A stretch of 64,000 nt of DNA from Rhizobium sp. WYCCWR10014 (GTDB lineage Bacteria; Pseudomonadota; Alphaproteobacteria; Rhizobiales; Rhizobiaceae), in assembly GCF_001657485.1 (NCBI RefSeq), contig NZ_LXFU01000052.1, positions 124,001 to 188,000 on the forward strand, written 5' to 3'. The position numbers were made by a program, and so were the translations under genes. Under the pieces are notes generated by a model. It saw nothing but the letters and a program-made list of their open reading frames with translations. It did no database searches and was not told the DNA's origin. Below are positions 1-9,772 of the stretch, piece by piece. Within the stretch, counting starts at the first letter, position 1. Every line of letters starts with the position of its first letter.

Positions 1-68
1 CCATCGGCGGCGCGATCTATTTCGTGTTGAGAATGGGCGCGCGGCGCAAACCGGCCTTCGCGTCCTGA
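1..68 (+). CDS. C-terminal tail of a membrane protein (partial)
   Basis: An open frame enters from the left edge and stops with TGA at 66-68. The 21 visible residues are a hydrophobic stretch (IGGAIYFVLRMG) followed by a basic tail (ARRKPAFAS). This looks like the last transmembrane helix and cytoplasmic end of an integral membrane protein. A strong terminator follows 8 bases after the stop, which supports a real gene end. The family cannot be told from this fragment. Confidence 0.5.
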   Translation, partial: IGGAIYFVLRMGARRKPAFAS

Positions 69-75
69 CCGAATG

Positions 76-107
76 AAAAGCGCCCGGCAATCGCCGGGCG
101 CTTTTTT
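76..107. terminator. Rho-independent terminator, probably bidirectional
   Basis: A perfect 9-bp GC-rich stem (GCGCCCGGC at 80-88 pairing with 93-101) closes a 4-base AATC loop. It is followed by six T on the plus strand and preceded by four A, which gives a T-run on the minus strand too. It lies between the converging partial gene at the left edge and the chemoreceptor gene, so it can end both transcripts. Confidence 0.85.
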
Positions 108-135
108 ATGTCGGGGTTTCCTGTCGCGGCCTGTT

Positions 136-2019
136 TCAGCGGCGAGCGGCAACCGCATGCACGGCTGCACGAGCCGCTGGCTGCGCCATCGTTCTCGCCG
201 TCGAGCGAAGGGCTGAGGAGTGGCTGGAGGCCACATCATCGAGCTTGAACTGGGCGATGAGTTCGCGAAGCTTCTGGGCTTCCTGCGCGAGCGAATCGGA
301 TGCCGCCGTCGACTGTTGCACCATGGTTGCGTTCTGTTGCGTGGTCTGGTCCATCCGGTTGACCGCGACGTTGACCTCGCTGAGGCCGATGGACTGCTCC
401 TTCGCTGAGGTGGCGATTGAATCCATATGGTGATTGATCTGGGTGATGAAGCCGCCGATGGTCTTCAAGGCTTGGCCGGTATCGCGCACCAGCTTGACGC
501 CGCCTTCCACCTCCTTAGAGGAGTTCTGGATCAGGCCCTTGATTTCCTTGGCAGCACTTGCCGAGCGCTGGGCGAGTTCGCGCACTTCCTGGGCGACGAC
601 TGCGAAACCCTTGCCGGCCTCGCCGGCTCTTGCCGCTTCCACGCCGGCATTCAGCGCGAGAAGGTTGGTCTGGAACGCGATTTCGTCGATGACGCTGATG
701 ATGTTGGAAATCTGCTGCGACGAGGTCTCGATGCGTTCCATCGCCTCTTCGGCGTGGGAAACGACTTCCGCGGAGACCCCGGCACTGCGATTTGCCTCCG
801 TGGCCACTGTGCGCGTCTCCTCGGTTCGCTTGCTGGAGTTCGACACGTTTGCTGTAATCTCCTCCAGTGCGGCCGCCGTCTCTTCGAGCGAAGCTGCCTG
901 CTGCTCCGTGCGCTTTGCAAGATCGCTCGCCCCGGAAGAAATTTCCCGCGTGCCTTCGTCGATCGTGCCGATGCTTTCGGAAATCGCCCTCAGCGTCGCC
1001 CCAAGCTGGTTGACGGACTGGTTGAAGTCATGGCGTAGCGCCTCGAAGTCGGGAGCGAAAGTCTCGTTGAGCTGGAAGGCGAGGTCGCCTGCCGCCAACC
1101 GCTTCAAACCGGCGGCGAGACCCGAGGTGGCAATGCGCAACCGCTCCGAGGCGTCGGCTTCCGCCTGCTCCTGGGCGGCAAGGCGATCGGCCTCCGCCCT
1201 GTTGCGGTTTTCCTCCGCGTCCTTTGCCATTTGCTTGTTGGCGATCGCGGCCTGGCGGAAGATCTCCACCGCTGCCGCCATCGATCCGATTTCGTCGGCG
1301 CGATCTGCAAATGGAATCTTGGAATCTGTATCTCCCTCGGCCAGCCGCCGCATCGAGGCGGTGATCCCGGTAATCGGATTGGCGATGCCTGTCAGCACGA
1401 AAGCGACGGCACCGAGAACGAGCAATCCAGCGACGCCGATTGCGGCAAGCAGGTAGAATTCTATCGAATCGAAGGTTTGCTTGCTGAGTTCGGCCGCCTT
1501 GTTGCTGCCGCTGACGTCCAATTCGACCAGGTTGGTCGTGGCTTCCTTGAGCTTGTCCGAATAGGAGCGCATCTCTCCGCCCAGATATTGCCCGGCTTCT
1601 TCGGTCTTGTTGGCGCGGGAAAGGGCGAGCAACTGCGAGCTGCTGGCGATGTAGCCTCCAACACTTTCCTTAATCGTCCTGATCAGTTCACGCTCATGGT
1701 CGGATGAAGCCAGCAGAAGATAGGCGTCCACCGATTTGCCGACTGCATCCTCGGCGACTTTAATGGCCTCTTCGCGCGTTTTCTTTTCCGCATCCGACTG
1801 CGCGATGATGTGATCGCGATAGGCGAGGCGCAAATTCGTCATGGAGAGATTGATCGCCTGCGAAGCCTGCACGCTCGGCAGCCAATGGGTCGCAATTTCT
1901 TCAGTGGAGCCGTTCGTATTTCGAAGACCGTCGACCGCGAGATATGCGACAAGACCGAAAAGAAGAGCAATGCCGCTAAAAATCAATAGCAAGCTCGATT
2001 TTATGTTTGGACGACGCAT
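136..2019 (-). CDS. Methyl-accepting chemotaxis protein
   Basis: A 627-residue chemoreceptor that senses a ligand at the membrane and signals through CheW/CheA. The N-terminal transmembrane helix is about residues 8-29, then a roughly 150-residue periplasmic four-helix-type sensor region and a second transmembrane helix about 188-212. A HAMP linker follows, then a second HAMP-like segment near 300-345 (GLKRLAAGDLAFQL). The methyl-accepting domain carries the highly conserved hairpin tip (IDEIAFQTNLLALNAGVEAARAG, about 440-465). Residue V is seen where many receptors have A in NAAVEAARAG. The gene is monocistronic and converges on the left-edge gene across a shared terminator. Ligand unknown. 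Confidence 0.95.
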   Translation of the reverse strand: MRRPNIKSSLLLIFSGIALLFGLVAYLAVDGLRNTNGSTEEIATHWLPSVQASQAINLSMTNLRLAYRDHIIAQSDAEKKTREEAIKVAEDAVGKSVDAYLLLASSDHERELIRTIKESVGGYIASSSQLLALSRANKTEEAGQYLGGEMRSYSDKLKEATTNLVELDVSGSNKAAELSKQTFDSIEFYLLAAIGVAGLLVLGAVAFVLTGIANPITGITASMRRLAEGDTDSKIPFADRADEIGSMAAAVEIFRQAAIANKQMAKDAEENRNRAEADRLAAQEQAEADASERLRIATSGLAAGLKRLAAGDLAFQLNETFAPDFEALRHDFNQSVNQLGATLRAISESIGTIDEGTREISSGASDLAKRTEQQAASLEETAAALEEITANVSNSSKRTEETRTVATEANRSAGVSAEVVSHAEEAMERIETSSQQISNIISVIDEIAFQTNLLALNAGVEAARAGEAGKGFAVVAQEVRELAQRSASAAKEIKGLIQNSSKEVEGGVKLVRDTGQALKTIGGFITQINHHMDSIATSAKEQSIGLSEVNVAVNRMDQTTQQNATMVQQSTAASDSLAQEAQKLRELIAQFKLDDVASSHSSALRSTARTMAQPAARAAVHAVAARR

Positions 2020-2219
2020 CGAAAGTCCTCATCGAACGCCGGCTTCATACCGGGTTAGCCAAGGACTTTTGTAACGAAAAAAATTTAACGATTTGTTCCA
2101 GATGTAAAAAAGCCGTTTACCAGTTTTCCGGAAAATCGCCGCCGCCTTTGCGCTCGGGCTCCCGCTAAAGCAGGAAAATGCCTATCGATGCGGCGTCCGG
2201 AATGACAGGAGCCAAAATG

Positions 2220-2927
2220 ATGAAGCGCATATTTTCCGCCCTTCTTGCACTGATCCTTCCGATGCAGGCAGCCGTTTCGCAACCCGCCGACGAAGCGGGG
2301 GCACGCAAAGCTCGGTCTATCGCCCAGCTTCAATCGGAAGGTGTGCCAACCATCAATCATCTGCCGACCATCGAGCCCGAGAGCGAGAGCATCCGCCGAA
2401 ATACAAAGGCGGTCGTTCAGCGGACGATTGCGCTTGCGATCGTCGCTGTGAAAGGCGAGACCGGCGACCACGAAATGGGGCAGGCTCTCATCCGACAGTT
2501 CGACGCCCAAAGTTTTTTCACGCCGAAGGAACGGGCGTTCATGGACGATCCCGATCCCACGGATCAGGATCGGACGAACTTCGCCTGGCGCTACGAGGGT
2601 GTGCACGTCATGTTGTGGGCGCTCGGGATCAGCTCCGATCTCGAACGTCCCGACCATATTTGCGACGTGCTATCTATTGCGAACACGCTGCGCGAACTGG
2701 GGACGGACGGGCTGATGCGTCGCGCCAGGCTTCGTCCGCAGAAAGAACTGCTCGACGCTGCCGATCTCATTTACCGCTACGATTGGGCGGCCGTGAACGC
2801 GCGGCTGAAGGGAGAGGAGCCTCCAACCGGATTGGATAAGGGCGTGGTCTACGAACGGCATTATGCCCTCAACTGGCTGATTGGCTACATGGACCAGGAT
2901 TGGGACGATATTTCCACGGACACGTGA
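2220..2927 (+). CDS. DUF4272 domain protein with signal peptide
   Basis: About 235 residues. A signal peptide (MKRIFSALLALILPMQAAVSQ) precedes a domain with the DUF4272 hallmarks: an aromatic-rich WRYEGVHVMLWALG core and the ending ERHYALNWLIGYMDQDWDDISTDT. The family has no established biochemical function; many members are cytoplasmic, so the leader here is notable. Two adjacent ATGs (2217, 2220) are possible; 2220 is preferred because GGAG at 2208-2211 is then 8 bases upstream. The gene stands alone between the chemoreceptor (divergent) and corA (same strand, 167 bases on). Confidence 0.75.
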   Translation: MKRIFSALLALILPMQAAVSQPADEAGARKARSIAQLQSEGVPTINHLPTIEPESESIRRNTKAVVQRTIALAIVAVKGETGDHEMGQALIRQFDAQSFFTPKERAFMDDPDPTDQDRTNFAWRYEGVHVMLWALGISSDLERPDHICDVLSIANTLRELGTDGLMRRARLRPQKELLDAADLIYRYDWAAVNARLKGEEPPTGLDKGVVYERHYALNWLIGYMDQDWDDISTDT

Positions 2928-3094
2928 TGCTACCGGGACGGCTGGCCACGATGAAGGCGGCTGGTCAGACCCCGCACCGACGCGGTGATGCATGTTTTAC
3001 GAAATAGCATTATGATCGGCTGAGCGCCTGACCGGCCAAGGGATTGGCCCCGGGGATATATGATCCCGTGCGCGATTGGAGAGGATAGCTGGAT

Positions 3095-4138
3095 TTGGAA
3101 CGGCTGAAGGATCTGGATAGTGCTCTCGCGCCGGCAGGTGGCGGTTCCACATCGCCTCCCTATGAACGGCCCGGCGTCGTGGCCGCCGCCGTTTATCAGC
3201 ATGGGCAACGCATTCGCGACATCAGGGTAGAAGAGGCCGGCGAATGGCGAAGCCGGGAGAATGCCGTCGTCTGGATCGGCCTGCACGAGCCGGATGAAGT
3301 GCTGCTGCACCAGGTTCAGGCCGAGTTCAATCTCCATGCTCTGGCGATCGAGGACGCAGCACAGCCTCACCAGCGCCCGAAGCTGGAGATTTATGGCGAC
3401 GCGATGTTTATCGTCGCCCGGACCGCCCATATGAAGGATGACGAAATCGTCTTCGGCGAAACACATTTGTTCGTCGGTCGCGGTTACGTCGTCTCCGTCC
3501 GCCACGGCGACTCGTCTTCCTATCTTGCGGTGCGGCAGCGATGCGAGGCCACGCCGGCAGCACTTGCCCACGGCGAGAACTATATTCTCTATTCCATCCT
3601 CGATTTCATCGTCGACAACTACATGCCTGTCATCGAGGTCGTGCAGGAGGAAGTCGAGAAGCTCGAGGATCTGGTGCTGCGCGAACAGCTGGAAAAGTCC
3701 GACATCGAGCGGCTTTACCTGTTGCGGCGCAAGCTGCTGCGGTTGCGCAACGCCGTGGTGCCCCTCGTGGACGTCTGTCGGCGGTACGAGCATATCGATC
3801 TTCCCGGCATGGATCCCACACTCCAGTCGCTTTTTCGCGATGTGACCGATCACGTGCGCCGGGTTCAGGAAGATATCGATGCGCTGCGCGAGGTCCTTGC
3901 CTTCGCCTTCGAGGCCAGCGTGATGATCGGCCAGACGGAGCAGACGGCAATCGCCCGCAAGCTCGCCGCCTGGGCGGCAATCCTCGCCGTTCCCACCGCG
4001 ATCGCCGGTATCTACGGGATGAATTTCAACGATATGCCGGAGCTGAAATTCCAGTACGGCTATTTCGTCGTGCTTGGCGTTATCGTCACCTTGTGCCTAG
4101 GCCTCTTCGGTTTCTTCCGTCGAAAGAAGTGGCTCTAG
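3095..4138 (+). CDS. corA: CorA-family magnesium/divalent-cation transporter
   Basis: 347 residues, the usual CorA size. A long alpha/beta N-terminal cytoplasmic domain and helical funnel lead to two C-terminal transmembrane segments. The diagnostic GMN motif is at about residues 308-310 (IYGMNFNDMPEL), at the end of the first pore helix. The protein ends with a basic tail (FFRRKKWL). CorA forms a pentameric channel for Mg2+, and some members also pass Co2+ or Ni2+. The start is TTG at 3095, with GGAGAGG (3078-3084) 10 bases upstream; no ATG fits better. It converges on the phosphotransferase gene that ends at 4174. Confidence 0.93.
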   Translation: MERLKDLDSALAPAGGGSTSPPYERPGVVAAAVYQHGQRIRDIRVEEAGEWRSRENAVVWIGLHEPDEVLLHQVQAEFNLHALAIEDAAQPHQRPKLEIYGDAMFIVARTAHMKDDEIVFGETHLFVGRGYVVSVRHGDSSSYLAVRQRCEATPAALAHGENYILYSILDFIVDNYMPVIEVVQEEVEKLEDLVLREQLEKSDIERLYLLRRKLLRLRNAVVPLVDVCRRYEHIDLPGMDPTLQSLFRDVTDHVRRVQEDIDALREVLAFAFEASVMIGQTEQTAIARKLAAWAAILAVPTAIAGIYGMNFNDMPELKFQYGYFVVLGVIVTLCLGLFGFFRRKKWL

Positions 4139-4173
4139 GGGGCAGACGGGAGATCCTGGCCGGCGAAGATACA

Positions 4174-4944
4174 TTAGCACAAGGCCTTCAGCAGCTGATC
4201 CCGATAGCTGCGAACATAGTCTATATCGCTGAGATAGAGCCGGGCGTCTCCTGCAATCACGTCCTCCACGAATGTCTCATTTCCGGCCGCCGCACTTGCC
4301 AGCATGAAATCGACGAGCGCCTGAAGCCGCCGGCAGATCATCTCGGGGAGCTGGCGCCGATCTTCCCCTGTCGCCCCATATGCCGTGCAGAAGATTTCCG
4401 CCCGGCGCAGCTGTTCGTCGAGGCCGAAGGTCACGTTCGGATTGGCGGGATCGGAGAGCGGCGCCCAGCGGTAAACCGAATAGGCCAGATCCCATAGGCG
4501 CGGTGCGGGATGGGCGGTATCGAAATCGATGATCCCGACAGCCTCATGGTCTGCCGTAGCGACGTTGTAGGGCGCATAGTCGCCGTGGCATATGATCTCG
4601 CGCGGCTCCTGTGGCGGCAGCATCCATGTCTGGATCTGGCGATCCGCTTCGAGAAACCCTTGAGATGCCGAATGAAATTCGCGCAGGAGCCTGGCTGCGG
4701 AAAGCAGCATGCGTTCCGATCCGACAAATTGGTCGCTCAGGTCTTCGCAGACGCGCCCGCTGACATAACTGACGACTTCCTGGTTTCCGGCTAATTCAAT
4801 GGGATCCGGCGCTCCCGGAAAGCCTCTGCTCCTGAGATGGCGCAAGAACCGGTGCACCGTTGGCGTCCATGAGCCGGAAGGCCGTACGACGGTATTGCCG
4901 TCCTGCCAGATCTGCCCGGTTCGTCCGCCCTCCAACAGCTTCAC
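4174..4944 (-). CDS. Aminoglycoside-phosphotransferase-fold kinase
   Basis: 256 residues with the APH/choline-kinase fold. The catalytic loop is HGDYAPYN (about residues 140-147) and the metal-binding Asp lies in IIDFDTAHPAPRLWDLAY. These folds phosphorylate small hydroxylated molecules; in soil bacteria most are not proven resistance enzymes, so the substrate is open. The start overlaps the stop of the upstream metallo-beta-lactamase-fold gene by four bases (ATGA), so the two are translationally coupled and probably act on the same or related compounds. Confidence 0.85.
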   Translation of the reverse strand: MKLLEGGRTGQIWQDGNTVVRPSGSWTPTVHRFLRHLRSRGFPGAPDPIELAGNQEVVSYVSGRVCEDLSDQFVGSERMLLSAARLLREFHSASQGFLEADRQIQTWMLPPQEPREIICHGDYAPYNVATADHEAVGIIDFDTAHPAPRLWDLAYSVYRWAPLSDPANPNVTFGLDEQLRRAEIFCTAYGATGEDRRQLPEMICRRLQALVDFMLASAAAGNETFVEDVIAGDARLYLSDIDYVRSYRDQLLKALC

Positions 4945-5846
4945 GTTCCGGCCTCCAGACGTTCTTTATGCGAATTCAGTTCTTCGATATGGGCCTGAAC
5001 CGTAGCGCCAAGGTTTGTCTCATGGCAGTTCCGATAGAACGCCACCACGTCGGAAGGCATTCCGTCGGGGATGGGGACGAAGTCTTCAAGCCGCAGGCCG
5101 CTTGAGCTGCCGAGTTGCGGATCGATCAGCTGGCTCTCGCTCAAACTGCCGACACGATCGGCCAGGGCTTGGAAATAGGCGAGGTTGGCATCCACCGCCG
5201 AAGAGGAGTGCGTCCGGCCGTGCGCAGGGATGACCAGTCTTGCATTGAGGTCACGTATCCGCTCGAGCGAGGAGCGGATCAAGCGCAGGTCGCCTGCATT
5301 TTTGCTCCAGACTTCGGGGATGGGGTATTCCACTGCGTCGACGGCCAGACAGACGCGAAGTTCCGGAATCCATACGGCGATATGGTCGGGCGTGTGTCCC
5401 GGCGTATGAATGAGTTCCAGCGTCAGATCGCCGCCGTTGAGGGTCATCGAGCCGGAGAACGTAATATCCGGACCGATGAGGTCGACGTTCCGAAACCGCG
5501 CCTCCTGGCTCGCCTTGTCCCTCAGGACCTCGCGTGCCGAAGGGTCGCGTAAACGGTCGAGCGCGCCGGCATGCGCGATAATCGGAGCGCGCCCGGCAAT
5601 GGCGGCATTCCCCCAGAAATGATCCCAATCCATATGCGAATTGATGACGATCAGCGGACGAGCGTTCGTCTGTGCCTCGAGCAGATCCAGCGCCGCCATG
5701 CAGAGTTCGGGCGTGCCGAGCGTGTCGATCAGGACATTGAACTTAGCGGTCCGGACGAACACGGCATCAACTTCGTCCCCCGCCCTGACGATCACGATTC
5801 GATCATCGAGTCCGGGGTATGAACACAATTCCACCGATGGATTCAC
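4941..5846 (-). CDS. MBL-fold metallohydrolase
   Basis: 301 residues of the metallo-beta-lactamase superfamily. The zinc motif HxxxDH appears as SHMDWDHFWGN near residue 120, a further His as HTPGHTPDH near 180, and a C-terminal His as VIPAHGRTH. This layout fits glyoxalase II-like and hydrolytic members, not a proven beta-lactamase. No signal peptide is visible, so it is likely cytoplasmic. It is the first gene of a two-gene unit with the overlapping APH-fold kinase; the pairing of a hydrolase and a kinase suggests a small-molecule modification pathway. Confidence 0.85.
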   Translation of the reverse strand: MNPSVELCSYPGLDDRIVIVRAGDEVDAVFVRTAKFNVLIDTLGTPELCMAALDLLEAQTNARPLIVINSHMDWDHFWGNAAIAGRAPIIAHAGALDRLRDPSAREVLRDKASQEARFRNVDLIGPDITFSGSMTLNGGDLTLELIHTPGHTPDHIAVWIPELRVCLAVDAVEYPIPEVWSKNAGDLRLIRSSLERIRDLNARLVIPAHGRTHSSSAVDANLAYFQALADRVGSLSESQLIDPQLGSSSGLRLEDFVPIPDGMPSDVVAFYRNCHETNLGATVQAHIEELNSHKERLEAGT

Positions 5847-5858
5847 GTCTGGTCGCCT

Positions 5859-6338
5859 TTATTGCAATCGCAGTGATTCATTCGGATACATCAAGTCCCG
5901 TTCGGGCGCCTGCTCTTTCAGAACGGTGCGGGGCGGTGGCGGGGCTTCCCGTCGATCTGGCTTTCGCTCTACCGGAACATGTACATCCCAACCTCTCATC
6001 ACGGTGTTGGGCTCCGCGGCCATACATATGACCATCACACTCGGTTTCGAACGGCCATAGCTCTTCGGCGTCCACCGTGTTTCGAGCGGAACCGCGCAGC
6101 GGGGAACCAGCGTCTTCAGGTTGGGCGCCAGCACATCCCATTGCCGGTGCCCCTTGGCGTTCTCGTGCGAAATGAAGCGCCTGGCCTCCTCGCGGATTTC
6201 GAACAAGCCATGCGTGTCCTCAGTGGAGCGATCGGTCTCGATGCTCCAGGAGGCGAGGCACAGCGCGCAAGCCGACAGGGCGGCGCTAAGGAGTATCGAT
6301 CGAAGCAATGGTGCGCCGTCAGCAGCCAAATGGGTCAC
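5859..6338 (-). CDS. Hypothetical exported or membrane-anchored protein
   Basis: 159 residues, family not recognised. A hydrophobic N-terminal segment (about residues 11-31, LRSILLSAALSACALCLASW) could be a signal peptide, a lipobox-like leader (LSAC) or an anchor. The rest is soluble and basic, with a proline-rich stretch (REAPPPPRTVLKEQ) near the C terminus. It lies 12 bases upstream of the MBL-fold gene on the same strand, so it may lead that operon. It is divergent from glgE across about 210 bases. No competing gene occupies the opposite strand. Confidence 0.5.
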   Translation of the reverse strand: MTHLAADGAPLLRSILLSAALSACALCLASWSIETDRSTEDTHGLFEIREEARRFISHENAKGHRQWDVLAPNLKTLVPRCAVPLETRWTPKSYGRSKPSVMVICMAAEPNTVMRGWDVHVPVERKPDRREAPPPPRTVLKEQAPERDLMYPNESLRLQ

Positions 6339-6547
6339 CCTCCCGGGAGCGGAAGACTATCCAAATACGGCACGAAACTTCAAGGCCCGTCTGCGGAAGC
6401 GAGCGCCTTTGATGCGCGAACGGAGCGCGCGCCATCGATCCACGCCGGTGCGGCCGGCGATGTCTGCGCATCGCGAATTGGCAGTTTCAGTGGAACAACC
6501 GCGGCCAACAGAAGTTTGCCTTCAAACCAAAACTCGAGCGGCGGCCG

Positions 6548-9500
6548 ATGTCATTCTCTCCAAACCAGGGTGTGTTGAGCACCCCACCCCGGATCTATTA
6601 TGTCAATCCACTCCTTCTTCAGGGTATCGATGCGTGGCGCGAGGTATTCGACCATGCGGCGGATATCGGTTTCGACCGTGTGCTGACGGCACCTCTGTTC
6701 GATCGGGGCGGGGAGCGCAGCATCTTTGCCTCCCAGGATCTGAATCGCCTTGATCCTCAACTGTCGCTCGGAAGCGCAATCGAGGATGGGGTGGGGCGCT
6801 TGGGGGAGGCTGCCCGCAAGAGCGGCGTCGCCTTGATGATGGATCTTATGCTCGACGGCAAGGCCCGGAATTCCGAGGCGGGCTTTCGCCCCGTCGACCC
6901 GAGACGCTCACCATTGGATCCGGAAGAGCCGATGATCGCGATGGAGGCGGAGTCTCGATCCCGGCTGTTGGAAGAGTGGACAGAACGGCTGCGAGAACTT
7001 GCCGGTCTCGGCCTCTCTGGCTACCGGGCGCTCGGGATCGATCGCATTGCGCCGGCGGTTTTCAAATCGCTGATTGCGGCGGTGCGTGAAAAGGCGGACG
7101 CGCAATTCCTAGCCTGGACGCCCGGCACCGATTTTGGGGCGAGGGTCGCGGTCAAGAATACAGGCTTTGATGGATGTTTTTCATCGATGGCTTGGTGGGA
7201 TTTTGACGAGAGATGGTTCATCGAAGAACACCGCGTCCAGAAGCAGCTTGGCTGGCAGATCGCTTTTCCGGAGCCGCCATTCGCCAGGCGGATCGCGCAC
7301 GGAACCGAGAGCCGCGAAATCGTTGAACGGCGCGCCATAAGGGCGCTACGCCTTGCCGCCTCGCTCGGCGGCGGCCTGATGGTTCCGATGGGCTTCGAAT
7401 ATGGCGCGGCCGCGCCGCTCGATCCGACCCATGGGAATGGAACGGGTTTGCGGGGGCTGCGCCATGACCTCGCTTTCGATATCTCCTCCGAAATTCGCCT
7501 TGCGAACGCCGAGGTCGGCAAGGCTCCCCCTGTGCTTGCCTCATCGCTTCGGCTCATCCGCAACGCCAATGGACCTGTCTCAGCGCTGCTGCAATCGGCG
7601 GCGGAAGACCTTCGCAGCGCCGAGAATGTGCGGTTCATCCTGCTCAACAGGGACCTTCGGAAAAGTGCGCCCGCTCCAGTGACCGCACTGCGCGAAGCGG
7701 CCTCTGGTTTTCTTCCCGCCGGAGCCGACGGCACGGCTCTGCGGCTGCGGGCAGGCGAGACCCTGGTGGTCGAAGGCAAGGCGCCGGCGCCGATCACATC
7801 GCGGCCAATCCTCGACGTCGCGCAGGCGATAGCATCACCGCGGCTTGCCATCGAAAACATCACGCCGCGGGTCGATGACGGGCGCTTTCCCGTCAAGAGG
7901 GTGGTCGGCGACATCGTCACCGTTGAGGCGGATATATTCGCCGACGGCCACGACCCGATCGCCGCGGTGCTGCTCTGGCGGCCGCTCGATGCGGCGGACT
8001 GGAACGAGACGGAGATGCAATTGGTCGAGAATGACCGCTGGCGCGCCGAATTCCTGCTGGAACGGGTCGGACGCTATGAATTTGCCGTCGAGGCATGGAA
8101 GAACCCGTTTGCGATTTTTCGCTACGAACTGGCAAAGAAGAACGATGCCAGGTTGGACCTGAAGCTTGAACTTCAGGAGGGGATAAAGCTCGTTCGTTCG
8201 GCCGAGATGCATGCCGGTGCCAGGCTCCGCGCCGAATTAAAGGCGCTAATCACCAATCTCGAAAGCGCCTCGGATGCCGAGCGAACGGCGATCCTGCTCG
8301 ATGCCGGAACATCCGAATTGATGAACAAGGCGGACAGGCGGCCGTTTCGGCTTCGCTCGACAGCAAGCGCCGTCGATGCCGAACGCAAGGAGGCGGCCTT
8401 TGCCAGCTGGTACCAAATCTTCCCGCGCTCGCAGAGCGGCGATCCGGACCGGCACGGCACCTTCGACGACGTCATCCCACGACTGCCCGCCATCCGCGAC
8501 ATGGGCTTCGACGTGCTCTATTTCCCGCCCATTCATCCGATCGGTTCGACCAACCGGAAAGGCCGCAACAACAGCCTGAAAGCCGCGCCCGGCGACCCCG
8601 GAAGCCCCTATGCCATCGGCTCCGAGGACGGCGGCCATGACGCTATCCATCCCGAGCTCGGCGAGTTCGAGGATTTCCGCCGGCTGGTCGAGGCGGCGGG
8701 CCGGCATGGCCTGGAGATCGCTCTCGACCTCGCGATCCAGGCGTCGCCGGATCACCCCTGGCTGAAGGAGCATCCCGGCTGGTTCGACTGGCGTCCCGAC
8801 GGCACGATCAAATATGCCGAAAACCCGCCGAAGAAATACGAGGACATCGTCAACGTCGATTTCTACACGAAAGACGCGCTGCCTTCGCTGTGGGTGGAGC
8901 TCAGGGATGTCGTGCAGCTTTGGGTGGACCAGGGCGTCAAGCTGTTTCGCGTCGACAATCCGCACACAAAGCCCTTTCCGTTCTGGGAATGGCTGATCGG
9001 CGATATCAGGGCCCGTCATCCCGACGTCGTCTTCCTCTCGGAAGCCTTCACCAAGCCGAAGGTCATGTACCGGCTGGCAAAGATCGGCTTCTCCCAGTCC
9101 TACACCTATTTCACCTGGCGCAATGCCAAATGGGAGCTCGAGCAATACATGCGAGAGCTGACCGAGACGGCGCCGAAAGAATTCTTCCGCCCGCATTTCT
9201 TCGTCAACACGCATGATATCAATCCGGATTTCCTGCAGAACGCGCCGCGCCCGGCCTTCCTGATCCGCGCAGCCCTTGCCGCCACTCTTTCGGGATTGTG
9301 GGGCGTCTATAACGGTTTCGAACTTTGCGAGGGGCGTCCCGATGCCAAGCGCAAGGAATATGCCGACAGCGAGAAGTATGAAATCCGCGCCTGGGACTAC
9401 GACCGGCCGGGCAATATCATTGCCGAAATCAGGACGCTCAATCGCATTCGGACCGAAAACACCGCGCTGCATTCACATCTCGGGCTGACGCTGCTGAACG

Positions 9501-9772
9501 CGCGAAACGACAATATCCTGTTTTTCGAGAAGGCAAGCCGCGCCCGTGACAACGTCCTGCTGATCGCCATCAGCCTCGATCCCCACAATTTCCAACAAAG
9601 CGACGTCGAGCTGCCGCTCTGGCAGTGGTCGCTCGGAGATGGCGGCACGCTGGATGCCGAAGATCTGATCGGCGGGCATCGTTTCAAGTGGACCGGCAAA
9701 TGGCAAAGCATCGGGCTCAATCCTGAGGTCCTGCCCTATGCGATCTGGCGTATTCGCTCAAGGGAGGCATGA
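6548..9772 (+). CDS. glgE: Alpha-1,4-glucan:maltose-1-phosphate maltosyltransferase (GlgE) with an extra N-terminal GH13-like half
   Basis: 1074 residues; Mycobacterium GlgE is about 700. It transfers maltosyl units from maltose-1-phosphate to growing alpha-1,4-glucan. Residues about 430-560 form the DUF3416 domain typical of GlgE. The GH13 barrel follows from about 618 (SWYQIFPRSQ), with nucleophile D803 (FRVDNPHT), acid/base E832 (FLSEAF) and third carboxylate D890 (NTHDINP). Residues 1-420 resemble a second GH13 barrel whose region II reads GYRALGIDRI, so its nucleophile Asp is missing and it is probably non-catalytic. The next gene starts directly after the stop, and the three genes 6548-15261 form one operon. 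Confidence 0.93.
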   Translation: MSFSPNQGVLSTPPRIYYVNPLLLQGIDAWREVFDHAADIGFDRVLTAPLFDRGGERSIFASQDLNRLDPQLSLGSAIEDGVGRLGEAARKSGVALMMDLMLDGKARNSEAGFRPVDPRRSPLDPEEPMIAMEAESRSRLLEEWTERLRELAGLGLSGYRALGIDRIAPAVFKSLIAAVREKADAQFLAWTPGTDFGARVAVKNTGFDGCFSSMAWWDFDERWFIEEHRVQKQLGWQIAFPEPPFARRIAHGTESREIVERRAIRALRLAASLGGGLMVPMGFEYGAAAPLDPTHGNGTGLRGLRHDLAFDISSEIRLANAEVGKAPPVLASSLRLIRNANGPVSALLQSAAEDLRSAENVRFILLNRDLRKSAPAPVTALREAASGFLPAGADGTALRLRAGETLVVEGKAPAPITSRPILDVAQAIASPRLAIENITPRVDDGRFPVKRVVGDIVTVEADIFADGHDPIAAVLLWRPLDAADWNETEMQLVENDRWRAEFLLERVGRYEFAVEAWKNPFAIFRYELAKKNDARLDLKLELQEGIKLVRSAEMHAGARLRAELKALITNLESASDAERTAILLDAGTSELMNKADRRPFRLRSTASAVDAERKEAAFASWYQIFPRSQSGDPDRHGTFDDVIPRLPAIRDMGFDVLYFPPIHPIGSTNRKGRNNSLKAAPGDPGSPYAIGSEDGGHDAIHPELGEFEDFRRLVEAAGRHGLEIALDLAIQASPDHPWLKEHPGWFDWRPDGTIKYAENPPKKYEDIVNVDFYTKDALPSLWVELRDVVQLWVDQGVKLFRVDNPHTKPFPFWEWLIGDIRARHPDVVFLSEAFTKPKVMYRLAKIGFSQSYTYFTWRNAKWELEQYMRELTETAPKEFFRPHFFVNTHDINPDFLQNAPRPAFLIRAALAATLSGLWGVYNGFELCEGRPDAKRKEYADSEKYEIRAWDYDRPGNIIAEIRTLNRIRTENTALHSHLGLTLLNARNDNILFFEKASRARDNVLLIAISLDPHNFQQSDVELPLWQWSLGDGGTLDAEDLIGGHRFKWTGKWQSIGLNPEVLPYAIWRIRSREA

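Noticed and set aside
2058..2099. GGAAC and CGTT on the minus strand ahead of the chemoreceptor gene
   Set aside because: The spacer is 18 bases, outside the 16-17 consensus.
6492..6516. GGAAC-N16-AGTT upstream of glgE as a stress-sigma promoter
   Set aside because: The -10 differs from CGTT in its first base and the spacing gives no better match, so evidence is too weak to call, although trehalose genes are often stress-controlled.
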